A DNA stretch of 64,000 bases from an uncultured Paracoccaceae bacterium (lineage in GTDB: Bacteria; Pseudomonadota; Alphaproteobacteria; Rhodobacterales; Rhodobacteraceae), in the NCBI GenBank assembly GCA_947497185.1, contig CANMFL010000008.1:1-64000 (forward strand), read 5' to 3'. This document shows positions 25,635 to 34,671 of this stretch, piece after piece (within the stretch, counting starts at the first letter, position 1; each line of letters begins with the position of its first letter). Under the pieces are notes generated by a model. That model was not told the DNA's origin, made no database searches, and saw only the letters and a list, made by a program, of their open reading frames with translations. A program made the translations under genes and the position numbers.

Positions 25635-26242
25635 TGGCGCGCTTGGGACCGTGTCCCGAGGGTCAGCGTTTCGGCTGCCATATCTTCGGCTAGGGCGCTG
25701 ATCATTTCGCGTGATGAGCCGCGGTGCATTTCGACGCGCAGGGCTGTGATGTTGGCTTGGAAGCGACGCGCGAGCCGTTCCGGATCGGCGTTCGCAGGGA
25801 TTTCGCCAGCATTTTGTGCCGCACGAAACACGTCCGTGATCTCGGCGCACATCTGATCGAGGTAGTCTTTTGACGCGGATGAAATTGTTTCGTCGGTTGT
25901 GTTGGTGTCCACAAGCGTCTTGGTCAACATGCAGGCTTGGCGGGCGGAATCCGACTCTGGCAAGCTTGCGAAGTTTAGGTAGTGGCCAGCGAGGCCCGCA
26001 AGCGGGCTGTCGGCGCTGGCGATTTGGTCGCGGAATCCTTGGCGCGACATCGCAAAGTAACGCGACATCGCTAAGAGATAGAGGTTCTGTTTGCTCTCGA
26101 ACGCGGCGTAGATACTGCCCGGTTTCAAGGTTAACGCCGCTTCGAGGTCTTTCAGAGACGTCGCGTGATAGCCCTTGCCCCAAAATAGGGTCATGGCCGC
26201 ATCCAGTGCGGCGTCACGATCATAATTTGCGGTGCGGGACAT
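25631..26242 (-). CDS. TetR-family repressor
   Basis: The 203-residue protein has an N-terminal TetR HTH (about 6-52; ALDAAMTLFWGKGYHATSLKDLEAAL and SIYAAFESKQNLYLLAM). The C-terminal ligand domain resembles the TetR_C_16/YxaF-like group, with a QACMLTKTLVDTN block. It is the last gene of a minus-strand operon (27538 down to 25631) with a carboxymuconolactone-fold protein and a DsbA-like protein. A long palindrome upstream of that operon is its likely operator, giving autoregulation. Confidence 0.9.
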   Translation of the reverse strand: MSRTANYDRDAALDAAMTLFWGKGYHATSLKDLEAALTLKPGSIYAAFESKQNLYLLAMSRYFAMSRQGFRDQIASADSPLAGLAGHYLNFASLPESDSARQACMLTKTLVDTNTTDETISSASKDYLDQMCAEITDVFRAAQNAGEIPANADPERLARRFQANITALRVEMHRGSSREMISALAEDMAAETLTLGTRSQARH

Positions 26243-26245
26243 GGC

Positions 26246-26890
26246 TTAATCTTTCAACTCGGCAAGCTGCGTCAAAATGCTTTTGTAATTGTCTACGCCT
26301 TGGGCGCCGGTCACAAGGTGCTGCCGGTCGAAAACAACCGCTGGAACACCGCTGATGCCCTGTTGCTGCCAGAACTGTTCGCCCTTGCGAACCTCGTCAG
26401 CATAGCGTTGGTCATCCAATACAGCGGCGGCGTCGTCTCGGTCCAGCCCGATTTCGGCGGCGATATCGGCAAGCACGGTGTCATCCGACAGGTTGCGACG
26501 GTTGGTGAAATGCGCGGTGAACAGCGCCATTTTCAGATCGTGTTTACGACCTTGGGTGTCCGCCCAAGCCAGTAACTGGTGGGTGTTAAACGTGTTGTGC
26601 ATCCGCGATTCATCGGTCCACTGGAAATCAAATCCCAGATCATCGCCAAGTGCGGCCATTTGCGCACGGCTTTCCAATGATTGCTCGCGTGTAGAGCCGT
26701 ATTTTTCCGAGATATGTTCGAACATATCTTGTCCTTCGAGAGGCATCTGCGGGTTCAGCTCAAACGGGTGCCAGTGAATTTCATAGTCGGTGCCTGACGC
26801 CTCAAGAGCCTGCTCAAGTTGGCGGTATCCGATGATACACCAAGGGCACATGACGTCAGAGATAATGTCGATACGAAGCGGCTTGGTCAT
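26246..26890 (-). CDS. DsbA-family oxidoreductase (FrnE-like)
   Basis: The 214-residue thioredoxin-fold protein has MCPWCIIG at residues 14-21 (Cys15, Cys18) and the helical insert of the FrnE/2-hydroxychromene-2-carboxylate isomerase group. GISGVPAVVFDRQ carries the cis-Pro. There is no signal peptide, so it acts in the cytoplasm. FrnE-type proteins are linked to oxidative stress and disulfide exchange. It lies 3 bases before the TetR gene and 78 bases after the carboxymuconolactone-fold gene. Confidence 0.9.
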   Translation of the reverse strand: MTKPLRIDIISDVMCPWCIIGYRQLEQALEASGTDYEIHWHPFELNPQMPLEGQDMFEHISEKYGSTREQSLESRAQMAALGDDLGFDFQWTDESRMHNTFNTHQLLAWADTQGRKHDLKMALFTAHFTNRRNLSDDTVLADIAAEIGLDRDDAAAVLDDQRYADEVRKGEQFWQQQGISGVPAVVFDRQHLVTGAQGVDNYKSILTQLAELKD

Positions 26891-26968
26891 GTCATTTCCT
26901 TCATGCAGGGGCGCTGGTCTGTCAGTGGGGATGGTCTGGCGCGATACGCCAGACCAATACGTGAGTGG

Positions 26969-27538
26969 TTATTCGGCTGCAACGTTGCCGGATTTTTCCC
27001 AAGCGAACTTTTGGAACACTTGGTCGACTGGTGTCTTTGCGAAGTGGTTCGTGTAGTTCGACATCAGTTTTTGAGCCGCGCCCAAGATGATTTCGAGGAT
27101 GTTGGTTTCGGTGAAGCCCGCGTCCAAGAATGCTTGTGTGTCTGCGTCAGCGACGAAACCACGGTCGCGGAGCATTGCGAGTGTGAATGTGCGCAGTGCT
27201 TCGAGTTTCGCAGTCGGCAGTGGTGTTTCATCGCGCAAAGCGTCGGTGATTGCGTCGTCGACCTTCATCATTTTGGCGATGCCTGTGTGAGCTGGCACAC
27301 AGTAATGGCAGCTGTTTTCGACGTTGATCGCCTGCCATACAACAGTTTTTTCTTCGTCTGTCAGGCTTGTCGCCATGAACTGCTGGTGAGCAAAGTTATA
27401 TGCAGCAAGCAAGGGCGGTGCGTCTGCCATTGTGCCGTGCAGGCCAGGAATACGGCCGTTGTTTTTCAAAGATGTTTCCAAAAGCGGCTTGGCGGCTTCT
27501 GGTGCGGATTCGATCGTGTGGATTTTAAAATCAGTCAT
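26969..27538 (-). CDS. Carboxymuconolactone decarboxylase/AhpD-like protein
   Basis: The start at 27538 is chosen because the longer frame runs back through the operator; an AAAGGA site lies 5 bases upstream. The 189-residue protein has the AhpD-like motif ENSCHYCVPAHTGIAK with Cys77, Cys80 and His84, which form a peroxide-reducing or thiol-relay centre. A PLLAAYNFAHQQFMATSLTDEEKTVVW helix precedes it. With the cytoplasmic DsbA-like protein and TetR repressor it makes a redox-stress operon, probably induced by an electrophile or oxidant. Confidence 0.88.
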   Translation of the reverse strand: MTDFKIHTIESAPEAAKPLLETSLKNNGRIPGLHGTMADAPPLLAAYNFAHQQFMATSLTDEEKTVVWQAINVENSCHYCVPAHTGIAKMMKVDDAITDALRDETPLPTAKLEALRTFTLAMLRDRGFVADADTQAFLDAGFTETNILEIILGAAQKLMSNYTNHFAKTPVDQVFQKFAWEKSGNVAAE

Positions 27539-27594
27539 GGTGCGTCCTTTGATGCGTGGTTCTGTGGTGTCTATGAACACAGAACTACGCATTG

Positions 27595-27635
27595 TTGAGT
27601 GATTGCTCAAGTGGTCATTTTGAGCAATCACTCAA
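27595..27635. promoter_or_regulatory. Nested palindromic TetR-type operator
   Basis: TTGAGTGATTGCTCAA (27595-27610) and its exact inverted copy TTGAGCAATCACTCAA (27620-27635) are 9 bases apart. Each half is itself a TTGAG-N6-CTCAA palindrome. It sits 57 bases upstream of the carboxymuconolactone-fold start codon and just after the RND pump gene. Two tandem TetR dimers could bind. The cognate repressor is inferred to be the one encoded at 25631. Confidence 0.75.
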
Positions 27636-27653
27636 ACGTGAGAGCGTGCCGGA

Positions 27654-30600
27654 TTATGCGTCTGCTGTCGCATCCGATTCTTGGCGCAGTCGTTTCGCCG
27701 CAGACCCCGGTGCCGCACCCCAGACTGCGATCCAGCGATAGAAAATTGGTGTCAGGAACAGCGTGAATACGGTCGCAAAGCCTAGGCCGCCGACGATCAC
27801 CCAGCCGACGGCGATCCGTGCTTCAGCACCTGCGCCAGAGGTCAGGATCAAGGGTAGGCCACCGAACACAGTCGACACCATGGTCATCATCACAGGCCGG
27901 ATGCGCAGGCGCAGCGCATTTCGGATCGCGCTGTCGATGTCTTCGCCGGCTTCACGCAGTTGGTTGGCAAACTCGACGATCAGGATGCCGTTCTTGGCCA
28001 TAACGCCGATCAACATCACAAGCCCGATCTGGCTGTAATAGTTCAACGACCCGCCAGTCAGCGAAATCGCAAGCAAGGCTGCCGCGAGGCCAAACGGCAC
28101 TGTCAGCATGATCACAACCGCACTGGCGAAGCTTTCGAATTGCGCGGCGAGAACCAATAGGACAACGATCAGCGCCACGCCAAAGACCATGTACATACCA
28201 GCGGCGGTATCATCGAGCGTCGCCGCCTCGCCTGTGAACGTGATTGCCATGCCGTCGGGCAGAACGTCGTCCGCAATAGCGAGCAGTTGATTCATAGCTG
28301 TGGACAGGTCCACGTTTTCGCCGAGGTTGGCCTGCAAGGACACGGCAAGCGAGCCGGCCAAGCGTTGGATTTGCGCGTCACTTACAACAGTTTGCAGTGA
28401 GGCGACGGCGGATAGTGGCACGTATGCACCATTATCGAGCCGGATCGACATGGATTCGATGTCGGATGGATCATCGATGGGCGGGCCGCCGGGCACGACA
28501 TTGACGTCGACTTCGGTATCATTGTTGAAAACGGTCACAGCCACGTCGCCTTGCACCAAGGCACGCACGAGGCTGGTAACTTCGGCGCTGTTCAGACCCA
28601 TAGTGCCTGCGGCGGTGTCATCGACAGTAACTTCCAATTGCGCGTCGACGCTATCGCTGGACAGTTGCGGGTTCACGAACGTGCTGTCTTGCGCCATCGC
28701 CGAGACCAAGCTGTCAGCCGCTGCGGTCATATCCGCGATGTTGTTACCAGTGACCGCGAAGCCAAGTCCGCTGCCGCCGCCACGGATGTTCAGACTGTTG
28801 GAAGATCGCGCGCTGACCTGCACACCCGGCACCGCCGAAAGCCTACCGCTGATCTTGCTGATGAGTTCTTGTTGCGTGAAGTCGCGGTCGGCCCAGTCCG
28901 GAAGGCGGACGACGATAAACGCGCTGGTCCCGCCGCCGACGCCGATGATGCTTTGCACCGCAGCGATTTCGCCGCTTGCGAGGTAAGGGGCAAGGATTTC
29001 TTCGACCTGAATGACTTGGGTGTCCAAGTAATCGACCGTCGTATCTGACGCACCACGCGCCTGTACAAGGAAAAAGCCGCGATCCTCTGTCGGGGTGACG
29101 GTTGATGGCAAGGTCGCAGCCGCGCCGATCGCGATCATGGCAAAGCCCAGCGCCACAGCCAGCACGATGATTGGAGTCCGGATTGCGTAATCCATGACCG
29201 CGTCAAAGCTGCGTGAAAGGCGGCCTGGTTTTGGCGTTGTTGCGTCGGCCTGCGTTTTGCCCGGATCGAGTAGAGCCGCCAAGACAGGTGCAAGCGTCAA
29301 AGCCGTAATCGACGATAAGGTTACGGCAAACGCAAGCACGAAGCCGAATTCAGAGAACACACCGCCAGCTTGTCCGGGAAGGAACGAGATCGGGATAAAC
29401 ACGGCAGCAAGCGTCGCGGTTGTCGAAATTACGGCGAAGAACACTTCGTTCGTGCCAGCTGCAGCGGCCGCATACGCGCCCATGCCGGATTTACGCTTCC
29501 GCACGATGTTTTCGATGACCACGATAGCGTCATCCACGACCATGCCTGTCGCCAAAACCAAGGCCAAAAGGCTGATTGTGTTGACAGAAAATCCAGTCAG
29601 CCAGATCGCGGCGAGCGTGCCGATTAGCGCCACGGGAATGGTAATGGCTGGGATCAACGTGGCACGCGGTGAGCGGAGGAACAGGAAGATCACCGCAACA
29701 ACGATGACCGTCGCAAGAAGAATGGATTTCACCACCTCGTTGATTGAGCCTTCGATGAAAATCCCATCGTCGGAGGTCACGAGCAACTGCACATTATCGG
29801 GCAGTGCGGCGCGCAATTCTTCAACGGCCACACCAACGTCGCGCGAGATTTCCAGCGTATTGCCAACGGATTGCCGTGTAATATCAAGCCCCACCGCAGT
29901 TTCACCGTTGACGCGAGCGTAGACGCTGCTGTCCTCGGGGATCAGTTGGACAAAGGCGACATCGGCCACTTGGGTCGCGTCGTTGATCGGTAGGTCGTTG
30001 ATTGTGGCAACTGTGACTTCTTCGTTGCCAACGCGCAGCGCAAGCGTTTGCGAGGCGCTTTCCAGCGAGCCTAAGGCGGTATCGTCACGCAGTTGCGCCA
30101 ATGCAGTAGACACATCAAAAATCGTGAGACCACGGCTGAGGAGGGACGGCATATTCAACGATACGCGGAATTCGTTCGCACGATTGCCACGCACTGTAAC
30201 TTCGGCGATGCCGTCGATCAGTGAAAGACGTTCGTACACCGCACCTTCGGCGATCTGCGTCAACTCGTCGAAGCTGGCATCGCCCAATAGCGCGAGGCGA
30301 ATAATCGCGTCGGAGTTGCTGTCGCTTTTGGTGACGCTGGGATCGTCCACGTCATCGGGCAGAGAGCGCAGGGTATTTGATACGATCTCGCGGGCTTCGT
30401 TTGCGGCAACGTCAACATCGGTTCCATCGGACAGGTCGATCGTGATGCGGCTGGAGCCGGTGCTGGAGGTCGATTCAATGTAGGACATGCCTTCCAACGC
30501 GCTGAGCGCGTCTTCGAGAACTTGGGTGACTTCACTATCGACTGTGGTTGCCACGGCACCATCATAGTTGGTGCGCACGGACAGGACAGGTCGGTCGACG

Positions 30601-30743
30601 TCTGGCATTTCGCGGATATCGACGCTGGACAACGCAGCGAGGCCCGCAATGATAATCAGAAGATTCAGGACAATCCCAAGGATCGGACGCGCGACAAAAA
30701 TGTCAGCGAATCCAGCTTTGCGGGCGCGTTTCTCGATGCTCAT
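27654..30743 (-). CDS. RND efflux pump inner-membrane transporter (AcrB/MexF-like)
   Basis: The 1029-residue protein has the full RND layout: a first helix at about 20-40, a large periplasmic loop, six helices, a second loop, and the last helices. TM4 carries the proton-relay Asp pair in GMVVDDAIVVIENI. Motifs such as LFLRSPRATLIPAITIPVALIGT and YYSQIGLVMLIGVMAKNGILIVEF are those of the hydrophobe/amphiphile family. It exports drugs or other amphiphiles with the adaptor encoded just upstream (4-base overlap). No outer-membrane channel gene is adjacent, so a TolC-like partner must lie elsewhere. Confidence 0.95.
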   Translation of the reverse strand: MSIEKRARKAGFADIFVARPILGIVLNLLIIIAGLAALSSVDIREMPDVDRPVLSVRTNYDGAVATTVDSEVTQVLEDALSALEGMSYIESTSSTGSSRITIDLSDGTDVDVAANEAREIVSNTLRSLPDDVDDPSVTKSDSNSDAIIRLALLGDASFDELTQIAEGAVYERLSLIDGIAEVTVRGNRANEFRVSLNMPSLLSRGLTIFDVSTALAQLRDDTALGSLESASQTLALRVGNEEVTVATINDLPINDATQVADVAFVQLIPEDSSVYARVNGETAVGLDITRQSVGNTLEISRDVGVAVEELRAALPDNVQLLVTSDDGIFIEGSINEVVKSILLATVIVVAVIFLFLRSPRATLIPAITIPVALIGTLAAIWLTGFSVNTISLLALVLATGMVVDDAIVVIENIVRKRKSGMGAYAAAAAGTNEVFFAVISTTATLAAVFIPISFLPGQAGGVFSEFGFVLAFAVTLSSITALTLAPVLAALLDPGKTQADATTPKPGRLSRSFDAVMDYAIRTPIIVLAVALGFAMIAIGAAATLPSTVTPTEDRGFFLVQARGASDTTVDYLDTQVIQVEEILAPYLASGEIAAVQSIIGVGGGTSAFIVVRLPDWADRDFTQQELISKISGRLSAVPGVQVSARSSNSLNIRGGGSGLGFAVTGNNIADMTAAADSLVSAMAQDSTFVNPQLSSDSVDAQLEVTVDDTAAGTMGLNSAEVTSLVRALVQGDVAVTVFNNDTEVDVNVVPGGPPIDDPSDIESMSIRLDNGAYVPLSAVASLQTVVSDAQIQRLAGSLAVSLQANLGENVDLSTAMNQLLAIADDVLPDGMAITFTGEAATLDDTAAGMYMVFGVALIVVLLVLAAQFESFASAVVIMLTVPFGLAAALLAISLTGGSLNYYSQIGLVMLIGVMAKNGILIVEFANQLREAGEDIDSAIRNALRLRIRPVMMTMVSTVFGGLPLILTSGAGAEARIAVGWVIVGGLGFATVFTLFLTPIFYRWIAVWGAAPGSAAKRLRQESDATADA

Positions 30744-31873
30744 GCGCCTTGGTCCACTTGAGTGCGGGCTGGGGCGATTGCGGCGCCTTCGCGCAGTTTC
30801 GCAGCACCTTCGGTGACGATTTCCGCTCCAATCGGCGCGTCGGTTTCGATCCAGGCCCGATCTGCATCACGGTAACGAATGGTGGCTGCAACGCGCACCG
30901 CCTTGCCGTCTTGCGACATCCAGATGCCAGCGCCGGTGCGGTCCCATGTGATCGCAGTCGCGGGGACGACGGGCAGGGGATCGGTTTCGTCGATCATGCG
31001 GGTGGCGAGGGTCATGCCGGACAATAGCAGCCCTTCGGAATTGTCGATTTCGGCCTGCACGGTTACGCTACGTGTCACGCTGTCGAGGCGGCTGTCAAAG
31101 GCGGTGATGCTGCCCTCGAACACGCGGCCCGTGTAGGTTGGGGTGGACACGGATACGGGCTTGCCTTCGGCCAAAAGCCCGACAGATCGCTCTGGAACCT
31201 CGAATTCGGCGAAAATAGTGGTGGTGTCATCGACGGTGACGATGGTCTGGCCCGCTGTCAGGCGGTCGCCGACGTTCACTTCACTGAGGCCAAGACGTCC
31301 GGAAATCGGCGCGACGACTGTGCGGTTTTCAAGATCGAGTTCGGCCAACCCGACGTTGGCTTCGGCCAGACGCAGGGCAACTGTGGCTTCGGATAGCGCA
31401 ACGTCCGTGACCACAGAACTGCCGTTTGTGTGCAGCCCTTCGTAGCGGGTGACGGTGGCTTGTGCTTGATCGCGTTCGGCTTGTGCGATTTCCAGCGACA
31501 GGCGTTCGGTCCGATCATCAAGGCGCAAAATTACATCGCCTTTTTCGACCAAGGCATTCGCTCGTAAAGCTGTTTCGACAACTTCGCCTGCTTCGGTAGC
31601 GACAACATCGGCGCGGTATAGCGAAATCGCGCTACCCACCGTGCGCAGGGTGAGCGTGTAGCTGCGTTCCTCAAGCGGGGATAGCACGACAGTTGTTGCA
31701 CGGCTTTGCCCGCGCTCGCCGCGGCCCTGACCGCCACGTGGGGTGGCTTCTGCTTCTTGCGGCTGCTCGGTGCTGCCTAAAAGCTGCGAAACTTGGTCCG
31801 GAACACCGAACGCGATACTATAAGCCCCTGCCAGAACGGCCGCTGAAAGAAGTGTCACAAAAAAATGTTTCAA
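30740..31873 (-). CDS. RND periplasmic adaptor (membrane fusion protein)
   Basis: A TTG at 31873 starts KHFFVTLLSAAVLAGAYSIAFG, a plausible membrane anchor; the in-frame ATG at 32029 would add 52 non-family residues and sits almost on a palindrome, so it is disfavoured. The protein of about 377 residues then shows the HlyD/MFP order: a lipoyl-like half (VVATEAGEVVETALRANALVEKGD), a coiled-coil hairpin (TERLSLEIAQAERDQAQATV), the second half (NRTVVAPISGRLGLSEVNVGD) and beta-barrel domains. It links the RND pump to an outer-membrane channel. The segment after the anchor is Gly/Arg-rich. Confidence 0.88.
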   Translation of the reverse strand: MKHFFVTLLSAAVLAGAYSIAFGVPDQVSQLLGSTEQPQEAEATPRGGQGRGERGQSRATTVVLSPLEERSYTLTLRTVGSAISLYRADVVATEAGEVVETALRANALVEKGDVILRLDDRTERLSLEIAQAERDQAQATVTRYEGLHTNGSSVVTDVALSEATVALRLAEANVGLAELDLENRTVVAPISGRLGLSEVNVGDRLTAGQTIVTVDDTTTIFAEFEVPERSVGLLAEGKPVSVSTPTYTGRVFEGSITAFDSRLDSVTRSVTVQAEIDNSEGLLLSGMTLATRMIDETDPLPVVPATAITWDRTGAGIWMSQDGKAVRVAATIRYRDADRAWIETDAPIGAEIVTEGAAKLREGAAIAPARTQVDQGA

Positions 31874-32035
31874 AGTTTTGGCCGTCCCTAAATCCGTTTC
31901 GTCTGCAATAGTGCAGCAATCACCGTCACAGCCAATCCAAACCGAACATCGGGTGGATCCGGGCTGCGCGTCTATGATCTTACGTAGCACCAAACATTTT
32001 CCGTCGAAAGAAAATCGCGGGAACATCACTATTTT

Positions 32036-32047
32036 GTACCAAGGTAC
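32036..32047. promoter_or_regulatory. Palindrome upstream of the RND pump operon
   Basis: GTACC, AA, GGTAC within a longer TTGTACCAAGGTACGA. TetR-type efflux repressors often use a GTACC-GGTAC core. It lies about 160 bases upstream of the preferred adaptor start. No regulator gene is adjacent, so the factor is unknown. Confidence 0.45.
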
Positions 32048-32118
32048 GATTTAAAGTGTGGCGGGTAGGTTAAAACGCTGTGCGGAATGCTGTTTTGGAA
32101 GGCGGAAAGGGGATTGTT

Positions 32119-34122
32119 TTACGCATTGGATGCGTTTGACGTTTTCGCCGATGGCGCGGCGGTCTTAATGGCGTTGGCGTCAAATGAGGTTTGCAATTGC
32201 AAGAGTGGCACTGGTTTCGAGAAATAATAGCCTTGGACTTGCGTGCATCCTTCGGCAAGCAGCCAATCGTATTCTGCGCGTGTCTCGACACCTTCGGCGA
32301 CGGCCGTTGCGCCGACTTGTTTAGCCAAGGTTAGGATCAGTTGGATGATCGGGCCGGACACGGGCAGTTGACTGACGAAGGACTTATCGATCTTGATGCA
32401 GTCCAGCGGGAACCGCGAGATATAAGACAAATTTGAATACCCGGTCCCGAAGTCATCAATCGCAATCCGATACCCCATCTCGACGATTTCCTGCAGCTTT
32501 TCAGCGATTTTATTGTGGTCGCCAAACAGGACGTTCTCGGTGATTTCGAGCTCGATTTTATGGCGCGGGAAGCCGGGTGTTTTGGTGAACGCCTTCAACG
32601 CGTCCATCAGTTGGGTGCCCTGAAATTGGCGTGGGGAAATGTTGATCGAGACGCCCATGTCGATGCCGGCATTTGCCCATGCCAAGGCTTGCTTGCAGCC
32701 TATGTCCAAGACGATTTTGCCTAAATCCTCGATCATGCCGGTTTCTTCGCAGATTGGGATGAAATTATCTGGCATGATGAGCCCGCGATCTGGATGTTCC
32801 CAGCGCACGAGAGCCTCAACCGAGACAGTTTGCCCGTTTTGCAGGTGAACGCGTGGCTGGTAGTGCAGGATAAATTCGTTGTGCGCGATGCCGCGTCTGA
32901 TATCTGCCTCGATCAAGCGCCGTTCTTTGTCAATGGCACCGATTTCCTCGTTGAAATAAGTCGCCTGATCTCGGCCAGATTGTTTTGAAACGTACAGGGC
33001 GATGTCCGCGTTGCGGATCGGTTCGCCAAAGGCGCGTTGCAACTCGTCGATTAAGTTGGAAATGTCGTCGGGGGAGGCTGCATCGTTCAGAAGGATGACA
33101 AATTCATCGCCACCGAGACGCCCAAGCAAGTCTTTGTTTCGCAGCAACTTACGTGCGCGATGCGCCAGTTTTTTCAAAACGATGTCGCCCATCTCGTGGC
33201 CGATTTCGTCGTTTATTGTCTTAAATTTGTCGATGTCAAAGTACAAAAGAGCGCACTTCCCTGTGTTGGTGGTCATCAGGGTTTCGAAATGTTGCTGGAC
33301 ATAGTTGCGGTTGTAACATCCCGTCAGTTGGTCACGATCCGCGAGATACCGTGCTTTGTCCTTGGCGACTTTAAGTTCGCTCACGTCGGTCGCTGTGACA
33401 AGGATCGCTGGTTTGCCCGTGACTGCATCCAGACACCGTTTCGCTGAAATATCATACCACCGCGCGCCGATTCCGGTGTGGGCTTGAGTGACGAGCCGAT
33501 GTTCGCCGGTATTTCGGATGGCTAACATGACATTGTCGTAGTCGGTGCGATCCATGAATATGTCAGAGAAGACGTGTTGTGATCCGACAGCCGCGTTGCG
33601 TGCGGCGGGGTTCATGTAAAGCAAGTCGCCGTCCATCGCGTATTGGGTGATCATGACATCGGTGTGCAGCAACGCTTCAGCGCTGCGAATGTTTTCGGGT
33701 TCTGCCTCGGACCCGTCTAGCACCTCGCAAAACATAGCCATGCGACCGCCGTCTAGTCGGATGCCGCTGTAGGCGACCATGACGCTAGTTGGTTGGCCGT
33801 TCGGATATAACGTCCATCGTTCGGTGAATACGGAATCGTATTCGATGAAATCTACTTGGTATTGTTGCAATCGCCGCTTTACTGCGGGGGACATGTTTTG
33901 GCTTAGGTCGCGGGCGCAGAGTTCCTGTTCGTCATTGGCCTGCCATAGGGTAAAAGCGGGCGCGTTCGCGAAGACGATGCGCGAATTGTCGATGTCGAAT
34001 ACCCAAACGGGTGCCTTGAGACGCCGGATGAGGGAAAATCGATCTTGGACTGCCGTATCTAGGCCAGTCGCGGGACCAGGGCATAGCGATGTTGATGAGG
34101 GTTCGATGCGTATGTTTTTCAC
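32119..34122 (-). CDS. PAS-GGDEF-EAL cyclic-di-GMP protein
   Basis: The 667-residue soluble protein has two PAS-like segments (about 20-130 and 145-250), a GGDEF domain (about 270-385) and an EAL domain (about 405-650). The active-site GGDEF and inhibitory-site RNKD (RxxD, five residues before) are present. However, sequence jumps from LQRAFGEPI straight to RNADIALYVSK, so the usual V-SIGIA hairpin and ELL helix (about 35 residues) are missing. The EAL side is complete (EALVRWEHP, NISPRQFQ, LEITENVL, IDDFGTGYSNL, AEGVET). It probably acts as a cyclic-di-GMP phosphodiesterase, with at best a crippled cyclase. Confidence 0.92.
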   Translation of the reverse strand: MKNIRIEPSSTSLCPGPATGLDTAVQDRFSLIRRLKAPVWVFDIDNSRIVFANAPAFTLWQANDEQELCARDLSQNMSPAVKRRLQQYQVDFIEYDSVFTERWTLYPNGQPTSVMVAYSGIRLDGGRMAMFCEVLDGSEAEPENIRSAEALLHTDVMITQYAMDGDLLYMNPAARNAAVGSQHVFSDIFMDRTDYDNVMLAIRNTGEHRLVTQAHTGIGARWYDISAKRCLDAVTGKPAILVTATDVSELKVAKDKARYLADRDQLTGCYNRNYVQQHFETLMTTNTGKCALLYFDIDKFKTINDEIGHEMGDIVLKKLAHRARKLLRNKDLLGRLGGDEFVILLNDAASPDDISNLIDELQRAFGEPIRNADIALYVSKQSGRDQATYFNEEIGAIDKERRLIEADIRRGIAHNEFILHYQPRVHLQNGQTVSVEALVRWEHPDRGLIMPDNFIPICEETGMIEDLGKIVLDIGCKQALAWANAGIDMGVSINISPRQFQGTQLMDALKAFTKTPGFPRHKIELEITENVLFGDHNKIAEKLQEIVEMGYRIAIDDFGTGYSNLSYISRFPLDCIKIDKSFVSQLPVSGPIIQLILTLAKQVGATAVAEGVETRAEYDWLLAEGCTQVQGYYFSKPVPLLQLQTSFDANAIKTAAPSAKTSNASNA

Positions 34123-34353
34123 GGAGAATGTCGCTATCCAGCCAAATGAAATAGTAAAGCATCACTCTGGCCAAGCTCAAGCAGACGCTTGATCGCAGCA
34201 TGAAATCGCGCTTGTCAGTTCTTTTTAATGTCTATCGAGAGAGTAATTTTAAAAGGTTAAGAAATGGTTATCCGGTACGAGAATAACGACCGCGTCGCGA
34301 AATGGAGTTTTTTTGGCATTTGATCGCGTTGCCAAACCGACCGCTTTGTGGTT

Positions 34354-34550
34354 CGGTGTCGAGGATGGTTTCTGGCATCCAAAGCGGTGTCTGGAATGAA
34401 AAGGGAATACGGTGAGGAATAGCCAAGAGGCGCCAAAACCGTGACTGCCCCCGCAACTGTAAGCGGTTAGCGACGCCTAATATGCCACTGAGACAGCTCT
34501 CGGGAAGGTTGGCCAAGCTTTGACCCGCGAGTCAGGAGACCTGCCATCAG
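34354..34550 (+). promoter_or_regulatory. Cobalamin riboswitch
   Basis: The leader has the adenosylcobalamin-riboswitch core: GAAAAGGGAATACGGTG, the P3-P6 arms with GACTGCCCCCGCAACTGTAA, the B12 box GCCACTG (34484-34490), GGGAAGG, and the closing CGAGTCAGGAGACCTGCC. The approximate limits are given by the GGTGTC and GACCTGCC arms. A perfect 7-bp hairpin (34560-34578, TTCGGAC/GTCCGAA) follows just before a ribosome binding site and is the likely expression platform. It controls the DUF1636 and BtuFCD-like operon. Confidence 0.96.
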
Positions 34551-34590
34551 ATGTAACACATTCGGACGGGGCGTCCGAAGGAGACAGCTG

Positions 34591-34671
34591 ATGATGGATT
34601 TGATCCAGACCCACTTCTGTTTGCTTGACCCGCCCTGCGGGAGCATTTGGTGCAAGCAACGTTATATCTGA
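34591..34671 (+). CDS. Short ORF (26 codons) behind the B12 riboswitch
   Basis: ATG at 34591 follows a strong GGAG site by 7 bases and directly follows the riboswitch hairpin. The product is MMDLIQTHFCLLDPPCGSIW followed by CKQRYI, with three Cys and one His. It overlaps the start of the DUF1636 gene in another frame, and the DUF1636 ribosome binding site (GGGAG) lies inside it, so translation may be coupled. It may be a leader peptide or a metal- or corrinoid-binding mini-protein. I do not recognise it, and it could be chance. Confidence 0.4.
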   Translation: MMDLIQTHFCLLDPPCGSIWCKQRYI

